A stretch of DNA of 64,000 bases, from NCBI GenBank assembly GCA_963921935.1, contig OY998175.1, positions 175,247,262 to 175,311,261 on the forward strand, written 5' to 3'. Under the pieces are notes generated by a model, which was given only the letters and a program-made list of their open reading frames with translations, searched no databases and was not told where the DNA came from. The position numbers and the translations under genes were made by a program. The first letter of the stretch is position 1; every line of letters starts with the position of its first letter. This document shows, piece by piece, positions 29,137 to 44,100 of this stretch. The stretch comes from Galeruca laticollis (Eukaryota > Arthropoda > Insecta > Coleoptera > Chrysomelidae).

Positions 29137-32100
29137 TATCACCATTATTTCTGTTAATAATACTGTTTTCCAACTAACAATTTATAGGCACACTAAGACA
29201 AAAAGCGGCATTTGTGGCATCATTAAAGGAAATGCCATAACTACATCTGGTCTATTGCTAGATACAGCTTTATTACTAAGATTAAGGCATATATTGTGTT
29301 TTCATTACGGAATCACGGAAAATAAGCACAGACTGTATATAAAATATAAATAATTTAAACTGTAGATACCCTTTTTAGAAGCTGTAGGATGATAGGTAGA
29401 CTCATAATAAACCCAAATGTAGCAAAAACTCGAGTTCAGATTTTTTGTAGATACTGCGTTTTCATTTAGCATCGCAGTATAGCTCTGGCCTAATCCAGTC
29501 GTGGCGAACCTATGATTTGTTGATCAGATTTTCAACTGACCCATGATTGCTAGGCTACTATTTGTTTGTTTATATGGGTTTATTTAGATTTTCGAATTTA
29601 TGTGGATAAGATATTTTTTCAAGCTTACACACTTTTTGAGGAGTGTCGTCAGACAAAAAACGTAAAAACCTCGGAAACCCGGTTCCACTGAATGGATTTT
29701 CATGGAACATTTTTGATTACATTGTTAAAAGTTTATATAAAAAAGTTGCAGGTCTCAGTTTCAACAATTTTTAAGAACAATTAATTGAAAAATATGAATA
29801 AAAAAAATTTCTGGTGAATATTTCAATTTTATACTTATATAATAAATTATATGTTTATAGTTATTTAAAAATTAATTTATAATTTTTTAGCAAAAAAATT
29901 TACTAAGGCGAGTTGTTTGAAATCGCATCGACCGATATACAAAAAAAAAGAATAAAAAAAGACAAGCTTTTTAGAAAAGTATAAATATTTATTATATGAT
30001 TGTATAATAATAAAAAAAATTTGTCAGTTATCTATTTTCACCAGCAGATGCAGGATACATTTGAAGGGGTATATTGCCTTGTTGAGAAAGTTCAACCTCT
30101 GCCAGGATCTAATACTAACGTTTAATGGTTTCACTAGATTTTATCCCAATACTTGGACTCATAATTTCAATGGACCCTAAATTATGGAAAGTTCCTGTAC
30201 CATCCAGTGTGTTAACATTAAAATCTGCGTTGTGGTGTACGAAAGTGCCGGCCTTTATTTTTGGAGGACTTGTAAAGGTTCCTGAAGCTTCATAGATTTT
30301 TGCTTCTCTCTATGATCTATAAAATCCTAAAGTGTTACATATTTCAACTTTTTTTTAGAGCCACATTTTCTATGAATTGTGTCTGCTAATGTTACATGTA
30401 GCGGTGATATAAATGATCGAGGTCTTACCGCAGATATTATAGCATGCGATATTGAGGTGCACTTAGTTTGATAGTAATTAATACATTCAGGTTTACCTTT
30501 TACTTTTCCGCCCAACGCTTCTTATATGCGAGAAAAGTATTGGTTTACCCCAAAAAAAGTTGGAAGTTTGAAATTTTTTTTTGAGTTATTTTTACGTTTT
30601 CCATCAACAACAACACGAAAAAACAGTTTTTAGAAAAAAAATCCTGTGTGTATGTAGTCGTTGTCGTCGGCCACTTTTCGTTAGATGTCTTGTTAGCACG
30701 ATACAGCCTCCAGAGTGCAACAAGTCACCAATTTTATGATTGAATATTGTTGAGGACATGTCACAGATGAACCCTATTGATTTTAAGCTCACCAGAGCCA
30801 GTACAACGGTTGCTATGGTACTTGAAATACGACATTTTTGTCATTTTTTGATAAATTTCAGTTTGTTAGCACGATACAGCATCCGGAGTTCAACAAGTCA
30901 CCAATTTTATGATTGAATATTATTTAGGATATCTCACAACTGAACACTATTACTTTTCAGCTCACCAGAGCCAGTAAAACAGGTACTATAGTGCTTTAAG
31001 TACTATATTTTTCTCATTTTTGGAGAAATTTCAGTTTGTTAGCACGATGCAGCCGCCGGAGTATTTACAAGTGACCAATTTTATGATTGGATATTACTCT
31101 GAGCGTCTCAAATATGAACCCTATCGATATTAGGCTCACTAAAGCCAGTACAAAGGGTGCTATGGTACTTGAAGTACCAAATTTTTGTCATTTTTGGAGA
31201 ATTTTCAGTTTGTTACAACGATACAGCCTTCAGAGTGAATACAATTGACCAATTTTATTATTGAATATCATTCACTGTGTCTCACAGATGTGCTCTATTG
31301 ACTAGAGCGAGTACAGCGGGTCCAATAAATCCAGATATACTACATTTTTGGAGAAAGTTCGGTTTGTTAGCACAATGCATCCCCCGAAGGGTATACACGT
31401 GGCAATTTTATGGTAGAATATTGTTCTGCGCCACTGATGCGGAAAAGTTAGTTTTAATCTTTAAAACCGTTTATTTTATCATTGAGTACTATTTTGGATA
31501 AAAAAATTCAGGGATTCTGGGAAAGACTTATGAATGCTTTTAAAAATTTGTCACTAGCTGGATAAATTTCATGATTATATAAACCTGGGTCCGGATATGT
31601 CGTCGTAAAATTTCACCAGCAGCCTTTAAAATACGGTATTCTTCTTCCATCCTAAGATACCAGTTCTCAGACAATATTTCATGGTGCCATTTCTGAAAGC
31701 AGATTTTATTTTTATTTGTTTATTTAAAAACCATACAGGTTTACTAACCTAATTACATGGTTTTTATTTTATTATAATTTAATATAACCTAATGAATATG
31801 AGAAAAATATAAAATAGCCTATTTATTAGAGCTTGCTTTAATCCAAATGTTAGGAACGAAAGAAAATCAGATCAAAAATACATTCGGTGATAAAAGAATC
31901 GTATTTATTTATATACAATATTGTTTATTGTAATAAGTCATACACTTAGAATGGAAAGTGATTTTCTAAATCTGCCAAAGGTTTTGGTCCAATCAATATT
32001 ATGGAAATTGTTCAAATTACTGCTTAATCGTAATATTTTTCCAAAGAAGAATGAATTTTTAGTTGATGTTATTATAATATTGAGTATTTCAAATAAAAAT

Positions 32101-35100
32101 ATTATCCTAGATTTTTCACGTGTACATGGTATCCAATTGAAGTTTCTTTTCCGAGGCATGTATTGCTTGTTCTGTGAATAATAATATATTATTGGTTATT
32201 GATTTACCAGGCATAAAACCGTGTTGCTCTTCTACTAGACTTCCTTTTACATAATCAAATAAATTACAAAAGGCAGGCGCGCACAACATGATAACAACTC
32301 CCCTCTAATTTTTAATATCATTTTTATTTCCTGATTTATGAATTGGAGTTAACTGGCTAGTTTTTATTTTGTTGGGAATGTTGATGTTTGTGTGATTAAG
32401 TTAAAGATGTTCCAAAGGGGTCCTTAAGCCATTTAAATTTAGGATGGTTTCCGTAAAAGCACCATCAGTTACATGATTAAGTTTTCGTCCCATTGATTTT
32501 TTTCTTTTTTTCCTTTCTCTCATCCACTTCTTTTTTACAGAAAAAACATCTATCATTCCATTCTAAGTCAGTTGAAGTAGGCGTTTGAAGTTTCTTCTTA
32601 GGTGGAGAGTATGCTGATGTAGTGTTCTTTTAATTTAAATATGCTTTAATATATTTTTCTCTACATGAAGAATGAACGTAGATAAATTCGCGATTAAAGC
32701 AGTCCAAATAATTATATATCAATAAAAAACTAGTTAATGCTTTTTTAACGATGTTTGGGTCCACATATTCATGTAAAAAAATGTTTTCTTCAATGAACTT
32801 TGTAAAATTTTCTAATGGAAATAGACTTGACAGGGAACTGCGAAATCCATTAAACTAATGAATACAAATTAAGAATCCATTCTTTCCAGATAATTGAACT
32901 TTGAAGATGTTTAGTTTTAAAGAAAAAATTTAAACTTAACTCTGATGCAAATGGGCATTAGTGACCCACGAGCTAGTACTAAAAAAAAATATGAGCAACA
33001 TTTGACACACATCTCAAAAAGGTTCGCCAACCCTGGTCTGTGTAATTTTTTATTAAAAACTGTTTAATTACAATTACCTACCATCAACGTGAATTTTTTC
33101 TGATATAAAGTTTTCTTGAAGACAATCCCCAAATACGTAATCTATAAATACTATATTTTTTTATAGAAACAAGAGTATACCAGATGATGTAAAATTCATG
33201 GATGCAAAGCTACTGTTCTTAATAACAGCTCTTTCTCATGAAGCTAGGGGATATGTAAATATGATAGAACCCTTGATTGTCATTTTAGAAGATGTACTAC
33301 ATAATGCTGCAAAAAATCATGCTGAACATGAGGATTTACCTCCAATTTTGTTAACAGTAAGATAAATGAATATTTTGAATTTAGCTACATCATATTGAAT
33401 TATATTTTTAAAATCGGGCCAATAATTAACTTGATAAAATTAACCAACTTGTAAATGAAGGTTTTTATAATATACAATATGTCTCACTAAGTTGGAACCA
33501 TATGGATAACTTTTTTATTATTAATTTTAGGAAAAAAAGATATTCTTCATAGAAAGTTCGGTATTGTCTAAAACTCGAAATACAACCACCAGATACCAAA
33601 TTTTTGGATCCGTATACAAGGTTTGTCAAAAAATATGAATTTTACTCAAGAGTAAAGTAGCTTTATTTTTGAGAATATTGACAATAATTGTTATTAAGAA
33701 AAAGTTGATTCAACGTGTGGCCTCCGAAATATTATTTTCGTTCGAGTGCTCATTAACATTATCTTTAACACAAATTATGAGTTTTCTGTCTCTTATATTT
33801 GCTGGCCCATATTGGTATGTGTCTATTTACAATATTTGATACTTAAAATTAATTCATCTATAGGGCAGTTGCTTGGTCTATACAGTTTTTTAAATATTTT
33901 GGCATCCAAAATATTTTAACATGTCAACTAAACCCACTGCTCGAAATTTTGCCACTAAATCAAATTCAAGGAAATCAACTTTGACACCTGTAACATATCC
34001 TAGTAGAAATCAAGCTTTCGTAATGAATACACTTCCAGATACAGTTCTCTTTGAGAACATCAAGGCAATCGGTGAAATTGTGACAACAAAAGCAATCACC
34101 CATGCTTCCCATATATCTAACCAACGTATTTGCATCTTTCTAGCTTCTACTTTACTCGCTGATAACCTCTTGAAAAACCATTCCTCAGTTGCCAATAAAG
34201 AAGAAATCGTCCCCAAATGCAGACTTATCAGCCCTTCTAAAAGATTACTAATATCTAATGTATGTCCCTCAATTTCGAATCAACTCATCAAACAGACTCT
34301 AGAAACCGATCTCGGACTTCAACTCCCATCTTCCATCACCAATATCCGTACTGGCTTACCTGAAGAAGATTATTCCTATATTCTATGCTTTCGTCGTTCC
34401 GTCTATGTCATACCTGACAAAGATAACTGCGAAATACAAACCTCTCTTGTAATACATTTCGAAAATACTGCTTTCTGGATCTTCGTTACCTCAGATAAAT
34501 TGGAGTGTTTCCTCTGCAAACAAGCTGGACATACTACAGGTACCTGCCAAAATCCTCCCTCTCCACAACTGCCCCTATCCAGAATGATTCTTCCGATATT
34601 ATTTCTACTGATCCTACTTTCTCTCCTACCAACCCTATATCCTCCTTCGACAATCATTCTGCCAACACACTCCCTCCTTTAGACCAACATACTCCTAGTA
34701 TTTCTAGTCTCAAACGACTTCATTCTACTGACTCTAGCCTCGAATCACCCCCTGTAATTATCTCGTCTGTTCCTCTCATACTCACCCAAGACAAAACAGA
34801 TTCACTATTTGACAATGCCTTTCGTGCTCCCAAAAAAGCCCAAAACTCTAACAACAACTATCATCCCCTCACTGAAAATTTAACAAAAACAGACCCAACA
34901 TCTTTCTCAATTACTTCAGAATAATTAACAGCATTTCTGGAAAACTCTTTCGGAAGTAACGATTCATTAGCAGAAGCTTACCAATTTGCTTCAAACATGA
35001 AATTCCTCCTTGCAGATAAAGAAAATATAATGTACCATGAATACCAACGATGCAGCCTTAAATCTTTTAGCTCTTTTGATAGTGACTCCAATTATGACGA

Positions 35101-38100
35101 TACCAACCTCTATTGATGTTAACTAATAATTTCACGATAATTCAAAGAAATTGCGACGGATACTATCCGCGCCTTGAACGTCTACTACAACTTATTTCCC
35201 TCTACCATCCGGATTTCTCATGTCTCCAGGAAACAAATTTTACATCTTCCAATATCCCTAAACCAATGGACTTCGTAGGATGTCATTACACCCGAACCAC
35301 TGCTGCAGAGCCAGTGATGGAGTATCCATATTTGTATCCAAAGGTATTTATTCAACTCATCCGCCCCTTACTACCAATCTAGAAGTCATTGCCGTAAAAG
35401 CTTATTGTCCCCAAAAATTAACCATATGACTTGGTTTACGATCTCCCCCAGCCCTTTATACATGTAGTTGACTTCAACGCCCACAGCACTATGTGGAGCT
35501 CCTCACGCACATTTGGACGCGGTAAACTTGTTGAGAATATACTAAATTGTATTAATTCATGCATTCTCAATAAGGGAGTATTGCCCACTTAAATATCGCT
35601 TCTGGTACTTTTTCTGTCATTGATCTAAATATTTGTGATCCCAAAACTACCCCTAACTTAACCTGGCAAATTGCTGATGATCTACGTGATAGCAATCATT
35701 ACTCCATAATTATACATAACAACTCAAATGACCAATCTTATGTGAGAAGTTATTGGCGCCTCAACAAAGCGCTGGAGGCTTAATTTCTCCTTCGTGAATT
35801 ACCCACCACCAATAATATTGATGATTCTATTAAGCTTTTCTCGGATGCCATCATTACAGCAGCATTTACTCACGTTGGCAAAACCACCCATATCCCCCGT
35901 CATAGAATTGTTTCTTGGTGGAACCCTCAACGCGAACAAGCAGTGCGACAATCCAAAACTGCCCTTACCCTTAACATTTTCCATAAACACAAAAGTCCTG
36001 AGAACCTAGTTAAATTTAAAATACATAAAGCAAAAGCCAAATATGTAATCAAACAGAGCAAAAAACTCCTGGCATGATTATGTAGCAACCTTGCATAATA
36101 ATTCAAACCCCTGCCAAACATGGAAAAAAATTTGACAGGTCCAAGGTGACAAAACTAACACCAACATTCCCCATATTTTTTTAATGGCACTTCCTCTAGC
36201 AATAGCCAAACTACTTCTAACATCCTTGCTGATAAATTTGATGAAAAATTTCAAAATAAACTCGAGCACCTCTTTACATCTATTTCTCATGAATCTGCCT
36301 CCCCCAAACTCACTTTACGTCATCTACAAGATATCGACGGTATTAATTCACCTTTTTCATTTACTGAATTAATAACTGCCTTATCTCCATGTAAAAACTC
36401 CTCTGTCTTATTAAACTATAACATTTATAACACCACCTCTTCTCAATTATTCCTTACTCAATGGAATACACATCCATTATCGTTGCCGCCCTAAAACCCC
36501 ATCTACGTTACCACAGTCCTGTAGACCGATTTCTCTTACATGTACCACATGCAAATTAATGTAAAATATGATGAATAGGTGATTCATGTGGTTTATAGAA
36601 AAACACCAAATCTTACCAAAAGAACAATCCGGTTTCCGTCGTCACCGATCCACAAGAGATAACCTCGCAATCTTACAAACCCACATTGCCGATGCTATAA
36701 ATCGTAAACAAGAGGTGTTAGCCTCTCTGTCTTTGACAGGAAGCTGCATTTGATTGATAAACTTTCATGTTATGGCCTCAATGGTAACATTTTCTCATTT
36801 ATCAGACACTTTCTTAATAATAGATCCTTTAGGTCCAGTAAATGGCTACCTATCATTAACTCATGTCCAACAAGACACGGTGTTCCCCAGGGCTCTATTC
36901 TTAGCACTACATTATTTATTCTAGCTATTATTAATTTATGTAACAATCTTCCCTTCCCTGTCAAATATACTGCATATGCAGACAACACCTACTCATGTAA
37001 ACTCCTCCTATATGTTGTAAACCTATTACATAGTAGAATATATTCACTCGGCCTTTTCCTCTCCCCTACTAAATCAAAGCTCATAAGATCAGCAGAAAAG
37101 CTCCATCCCCTTACTCTGAAATTTTAGTGAACAACCACACTCTCCCAGTCGTCGAACACTGCAAAATACTGGGTGTTCGAATTTGATTTAATTACAAAAT
37201 TCTCCTGTGACTTTTCATTTTCAACTTTTCTTGTATAACACCATTCAAAGTCAATTGTATTATATAATAAGCGGTTGTGATATTCTTATTTGTGACGCAA
37301 TATAAAAAGAATGTAAAACTATACAGATATATAGCAAAGGTGCATGTAATCATCGGTTATCATTTTAATAAAACATTCAATTCATCGACGTGTAAAAGTA
37401 TTTATTATCGTCACATTAAGGCGATTGGTCCTTCAGAGCTCAGTACAATATAAGCGAAAACGACATTCCGCAATATTGCTTTTCCATCAAAAGAGGAAAA
37501 CGCAAAACATGGCCCTTCTGTAGCCGGATCAAACCAGAAATAAGATAAACAAGAATTTAATCCTGAATTGAAAACAGATTTGGCGGTACAAATCCAGAAG
37601 GAAAATGAAATTCTTCGAGACAGGACGCAACTTCGCAGTGGAAACGAACAAGACAAACAAGGTATATATGACGAAAAAAATGTATTACATTTTTTAATTT
37701 CAAATTTAGTTTGGACATTTAATGACATTCTTTCATCACAATTTTGGAGAAAAATAATCATATAGATCATAAAATATTACTGAAATACCTAACATGACAC
37801 ATTGATTTGAATTTTATGTCTAATATTTCTGTCAAATAATTGAGATCATTGATAAAATGGATTCATTAAAAACACAACGTGCTAGTTGTAAGGCAGCAAT
37901 TACACGTATTCATAACTGGTTTCATAATAATTTGGAAGAATCAGACAAGTATGCTTTCAAATCACGCATAGATAATTTAGATAAATACTACTCTAAATAT
38001 TCTGAAATTCAAGATCAAATAGAAATCATAGCCTTAGATCCTGAATTAGAATTTGATGATAGAAGCCAAATTGATGAAAAATATTATGTATTACACTCTA

Positions 38101-41100
38101 GACTACAAAATGCTTACGATAAATTAAATTTTAAATTTAATCAAATTACTCAATCAACCTTACATTCTCATAATGAAACACAGATTAGATTGCCGTCAAT
38201 AGAAATACCGATTTTTTCTGGAGACAGCATAAAATATAATGCCTTTATAGAATTGTTCAATGCATTAATAGTAAACAATTCCCGGTTGACATCTAAAATT
38301 GAAAAATTTTACTATTTGAAATCATACTTGAAAGGTGACCCGCTAAATTTAATTTCTCAATTACCAGTAAATGAAACTAACTTTGATGTAGCTTTAGACT
38401 TACTAAATTACAAATACAATAATATAAGGCAAATTGTTACTGCCCATTTTAACCGTTTAACGGCCTGTAATAATATATTAAAATGTAACGCACAGCAATT
38501 AAGAATATTCACATCTGAAACTAGATCTATAGTAAAATCATTATTAAACTTAAACAACATCAGTAAGGAAGATTTATTCGATGCCTTAATTGTTCACATA
38601 TTGAAAACCAAATTAGACTATAGTACTAAAAGATCTCTTGAAGAAAAAGAGATTGATCAACATTTAATTACTAGTGATAATTTTTATGATTTTCTGGAGA
38701 AAAAATGTACCGTTTTGGAAAACTTGTTGACCCAAGATCCTAAACCTGATACATCTCACTATCATCGTAATCAGTCTTCTAATGTGACCACTCCACCCAA
38801 CAGGGTAACCTTACTTTCAAATCAACACTCGCTTCCTAAACAAAACTCACCTCATTACAATGATCAACGCGATCAACCCTCGTTTAGTGCATATCATAGT
38901 TCCCCTTACCCATCTCCAACATGCTCATTTTGCAAGGAAACAGGCCATAAAATTTATGGATGTTCCCAATTCGGACGGCTGTCTATCCCCGATCGAAGTA
39001 AATACATTAGAGACAATAAAATGTGCTTTAGGTGCCTAGGCTATAAACACTTAATATCCAATTGTATTTCGGCAAAATCATGTTCCATATGTCACAAAAG
39101 ACATCACACTTTACTCCATTTAAACAATTCTTCCCCCAGACAAAACTCTGGCAGAAGATCTGTCGATAGAAATGACAATCCGATCATCGCCATGACCCAT
39201 TCCTTTCATTCCATATTAAATGAACCATGCAACCTACACTCTCTCGCAACCCAATCTTCAACTCAACGTTCACTCGCTGATCATTCGTTACCCAACTCAC
39301 TTAAAAGGGACACCTTTAATCAGCTCTCTTGTAATACAACTGATAGCTCTAACCCTATCAACATTTCAACATGCTCATTCTGTAACAAAGCAGGTCATAA
39401 AATTTATTCTTGCTCACACTTCAGAACACTTTCTACACCTGACCGCAAAAACTATATACTAAATAACAAAATGTGCACAGCATGTCTGGGCTCCAGACAC
39501 ACGTTCACCCATTGCTCGTCTACCGGTGTTTGTGCCATTTGCAGAAACAAGCACCACACTTTACTTCACTTAACCCCTCACATTCACAAACAAAACACAT
39601 CATTGAGATCTTTGAACATAAACCCTAACCATTCAACACCAATGCAACAATCTCCAGAATATTATCGTCAAGAAATGTACTGTTCTGGACAAGACTCATT
39701 CACAATACCTTATGGATAACCTCTCTCATACTCATTATATTAATTCTTCTGGTGTGACCACACCACTTTCAAATCACAACTTACCCTCACAAAACACTCT
39801 TAACTCATAATTCATTCTCAAACCAACATTTACATTCGAATAAACGATTCACATTCTTACTCAACGCTCTTTCACTGCAGAATAGCACTCATTCATTACT
39901 TAAACTCTTTCTCGTCCAGAAAACAAAACCTTTAGTCCTCTGGAAGAGGACAGTGAAACTTATATACTTGACACTTAAGAAAAACATAAAAAACTTTGTG
40001 AAAAACGTAAACTTATACTTAGACATTGAGAAACAAATACTTTAACATTTAAAACCTGGGACGATTAAAAAAGCTTAGAAACTTTGACATGAAAATTACT
40101 CTTATGTGAATACCTGGATAAAGGTATTGAAAAGTAGAAAGAAGATGATACCTGGTTGAAAAGATCAAGATACTCAGTTGAAGAAGATACATGGTTGAAA
40201 AGAAGATGATACTTTGTTGAAAAAGAAGATACATGGTTGAAGAAGATGACTTGACACAAACATTATATACTAATACATCTTACCCTCCTTTTCTTGACGA
40301 GAATAGAAATAACTCTCCTTTACATTAAATAAAACATTTTAAAAACTCATTCTTGCCCGCAAAAGAGTCGGGTCCCCTTAACACAAACATATATGTATAA
40401 TCATAAAAACATATACAAAAACAATCTCAAAAGAGTTAGAAAAACTCTCTAATCATACATATACACTCGTGGTCACTACTTAACATTTACTTTCATGCTA
40501 ACTCACACTTACATTATTACTTGCACTCGCATACAATTGCACCTTAATCAAACTTATACTCATACTCATATTGGCAGTCACATTTTAAACTCACATTCGT
40601 AATACTTTTACATTTATTCGTATTTACATTTGCACTTACATTCATTCGTACTTACTCTCACTCACTTGTTGTTGCACGCACTCATACTTGCTCTAGTCTC
40701 ATGAGAACACTCTCTTACTCGCATATACATTCTTAATATAGATTGTACTCAATACATTCACAATGAATTCCAATATTACTTACACTCTCACTTGAATTCT
40801 CAACCTCATTCTAATTATACTCGCACTCGTAGTAGCACTCACCTGCTTGATATTACAAAGAGAACATATACGTTTAGGACACAGTGATCCTCAAAATGTA
40901 TTACCTAATATCCTTTTACAATTCTGGCCCATTGACGGCCTGCGTGAGATCAAGCGCATCATAAACAAATGTCTATTGTGCCACAGGTTCAAGGCCATAA
41001 CAGCACAGCAAATCATGTCTGATCTACCTGCACGTCGTGTAACACCTTCCTGTCCCTTCCAGACGACTGGAGTCGACTTTGCGGGACCATTCTCAATAAA

Positions 41101-44100
41101 ATCATCTCATTTGAAGCGAGCCCCGGTATTCAAATCCTACATTGCCTTATTCATATGCTTCTCGACAAAGGCAATTCATCTTGAGTTAGTCTCTGATCTG
41201 TCCACAGATTCCTTTATCGCTTCATTGAAACGTTTCACTTCTAGACGAGGACTTCCATCTGTGATTTACAGTGACAATGGCACGAATTTTGTTGGTGCTA
41301 ATCATTATCTTGCGGACGTATCTCACTTCCTGACTAAGAATTTTTCTCCCATACATGATCACCTACTCACATCATCAATAGACTGGAAATTCATTCCCCC
41401 CAGATCCCCACATTGGAGTGGTCTCTGGGAAGCCGGAGTCAAAAGCGTTAAAACTCATCTAATAAAATTGCTTGCTACCTCCACTTTTACTTTCGAACAA
41501 TTCAGTACTATACTGACTCAGATAGAAGCCATACTCAACTCACGACCCTTACATCCCCTTTCGACTGACCCTACTGACTTACTGCCATTAACTTCAGGCC
41601 ATTTTCTCATAGGAGCACCTCTAATGGCACTTCCAGACAAAGATTTATCCTCACTCCCTACGAACCGATTAAAATTCTGGCAACAATGCACTCATGCTCA
41701 ACAAAACTTTTGGAAACGGTGGTCTGTCGACTACCTCAACCAATTGCAAAACCGTCCCATATGGACTACCCCATCTAAAGATCTCACTATAGGAACCATG
41801 GTCTTAATTAAGGACGATGACTCCCCTCCCTTGCGGTGTCCTTTAGCCCGCATACCAGATGTCACAGCTGGTAAAGACGGTAAAATCCGTTCGGTCCAAG
41901 TCAAAACCGCTTCAGGAACTTACACTCGACCAATTATCAAAATCATTCCATTACCCATGCCTGATTCCTCAGAAACATAAATAACAAAAGTCGTTTATAC
42001 CTTGTCAACGTGACAAACCGCTATCGCTGCACAAATAAATAATCTTATACGTAAAGAAGATCTCTCTTACATTTACTCTTACATTGGTGGTCACATTACT
42101 TGAACTTATACGATCATGTCACTTCATTAATTATTCACACATTAATTTTTCAAGCATTGAAACATTACTCTCTTACACTCACCCTCACTCTACAATTCAT
42201 TCCTCCGCGTAGAAAGGGAGTAGCGCAAGCTACACTGGAGTTTCCACGTTCTCCGAAGAAAAACGTTCCCTTTCTTACCCAGCACCATTCATTCTGATAC
42301 AAAAAAAACCGGAAAAACACACACATGAGCTTTCCATGCTCTTATGGAATTTCACACCCCTTCACAACTTGGTCCCCCTTTTTGTTTACATATGCCCGAG
42401 ATTCCTGGACCGTTACTCCTTAAACAAACTGGTACCACAATTGCTTTAACCTAGAGTCGACGTTTGGCGTGACGTAAGTCGCTAGGCCCCAATCGGACCG
42501 GGTAAGCCTCTGCCGGTGGCGAATTGCCGAAAGAACTGCCGCTTGGCCCTTTCCTATCTCTCTCATTACTTCATCTCTCTTTCTCAATGAAACTTAACCC
42601 AACCCTTACTCTTATACACCATAATCATGTACTCACTCACTTACGCTTTCTCCTTCCTTTTATATTACATACATTCTTATCGTTTACAACTCTAGTCCAT
42701 TTCTAGAGTATATTGCATATATTCTTATCGTTTACAACTCTAGTCCATTGCTAGAGTATATTGCATACATTCTTATCGTTTACAACTCTAGTCCACTTCT
42801 AGAGTATATTGCTTACATTATTATCATTCACACCTCTAGTCCATTTCTAGAGTACATTGCAAACTTTCGTACCCTTAAAAAACAAAAACTAGCATACATC
42901 TAGACCTCTTGTTCATTCGTCACATTCATGACGTTAGAGTCCTTACACCATTCTAACATCAAAAACTTATCATTTCTTATATTCATGATATTAGAGTCCT
43001 TACAACACTCTAACATCAATCCTAAACATTCATTCGTTATATTCATGACGCCAGAGTGCTTATACCACTTTGACACTAACATTAAGTTATTTTTACAACC
43101 CCTATACATTTATATAATTATTTACAATTATTCAATTTCAATCATAATCCTGTATCAGAGCCCTATACACTCCTCACGTTATCTAATTCTTTCATTAACA
43201 TCAGTATTTGATGTCTGATATTAGTCATCTCTCACCTTTCATCCATTCTTCCCGCGCCCCCAATATGTTCGAATTTGATTTAATTACAAAATTCTCCTGT
43301 GACTTTTCATTTTCAACTTTTCTTGTATAACACCATTCAAACTTCATTTCATATAAAAAACCACAGATAATTGTATAACAATTTCTTTTCTCCACAAAAC
43401 TACATGCGTCGGCTGAGTATCAGCTGTCATATGACAGTTTCATTTAAATCTCTATTTTTTCCCATTGGTTACATTCTCACATAACGTTCCTTATTATCAC
43501 CCACTTAGAACCACACATAAAAATATCCATAACAACATTTATTCAATTTTTCATCATCATAAAAGAAACCGTTGTTAGTCAAGTTACAAAAAAAGCATAA
43601 AGAGACATAACACACATCTTGTCATGAATTAATCATAGAAAAGTAAAAGATATCAATTGTATTATATAATAAGCGGTTGTGATATTCTTATTTGTGACGC
43701 AATATAAAAAAAATGTAAAACTATACAGATATATAGCAAAGGTGCATGTAAAATCATCGGTTATCATTTTAATAAAACATTCAATTCATCGACGTGTAAA
43801 AGTATTTATTATCGTCACATTAAGGCGATTGGCCTTCAGAGCTCAGTACAATATAAGCGAAAACGACATTCCGCAATATTGCTTTTCCATCAAAAGAGGA
43901 AAACGCAAAACACTGGGAGTGATATTCGACTCCCGACTTTCTTGGAAACATATCCGAGAAACCAGAGGATACCCCCTAAAACTCTTGAATATCATCAAAA
44001 CACTCTCTCTCCATCAGTGGGGAGCTAGCGAATATACCCTCCTGAAAGTATACAGGGCTCTCATTTGATCCAAACTCGATTATGACAGTATTGCATGAAA

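Larger units (their letters stand above)
37174..43913 (+). mobile_element. BEL/Pao LTR retrotransposon with gag and integrase but no RT
   Basis: Six-point-seven-kb insertion in the LINE ORF2. It is bounded by tgttcg...aaaaca LTRs (TG...CA) and the 5-bp duplication ctggg (37169-37173 and 43914-43918), the size usual for BEL/Pao. A TGG starts directly after the left LTR (tggcccttctgtagccgg), as expected for a primer-binding site. The interior has an intact 620-codon gag, 1.1 kb of degenerate repeats, an integrase-DUF5641 frame and 1.3 kb of tandem repeats. Protease, RT and RNase H are absent. No purine tract precedes the right LTR; the sequence there is pyrimidine-rich. Confidence 0.92.

Noticed and set aside
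32542..32640. Independent zinc-finger gene suggested by WNDRCFFCKK
   Set aside because: Only a single cysteine pair is visible and no second half of a finger; treated as a possible part of the ADFNVNTLDG remnant.
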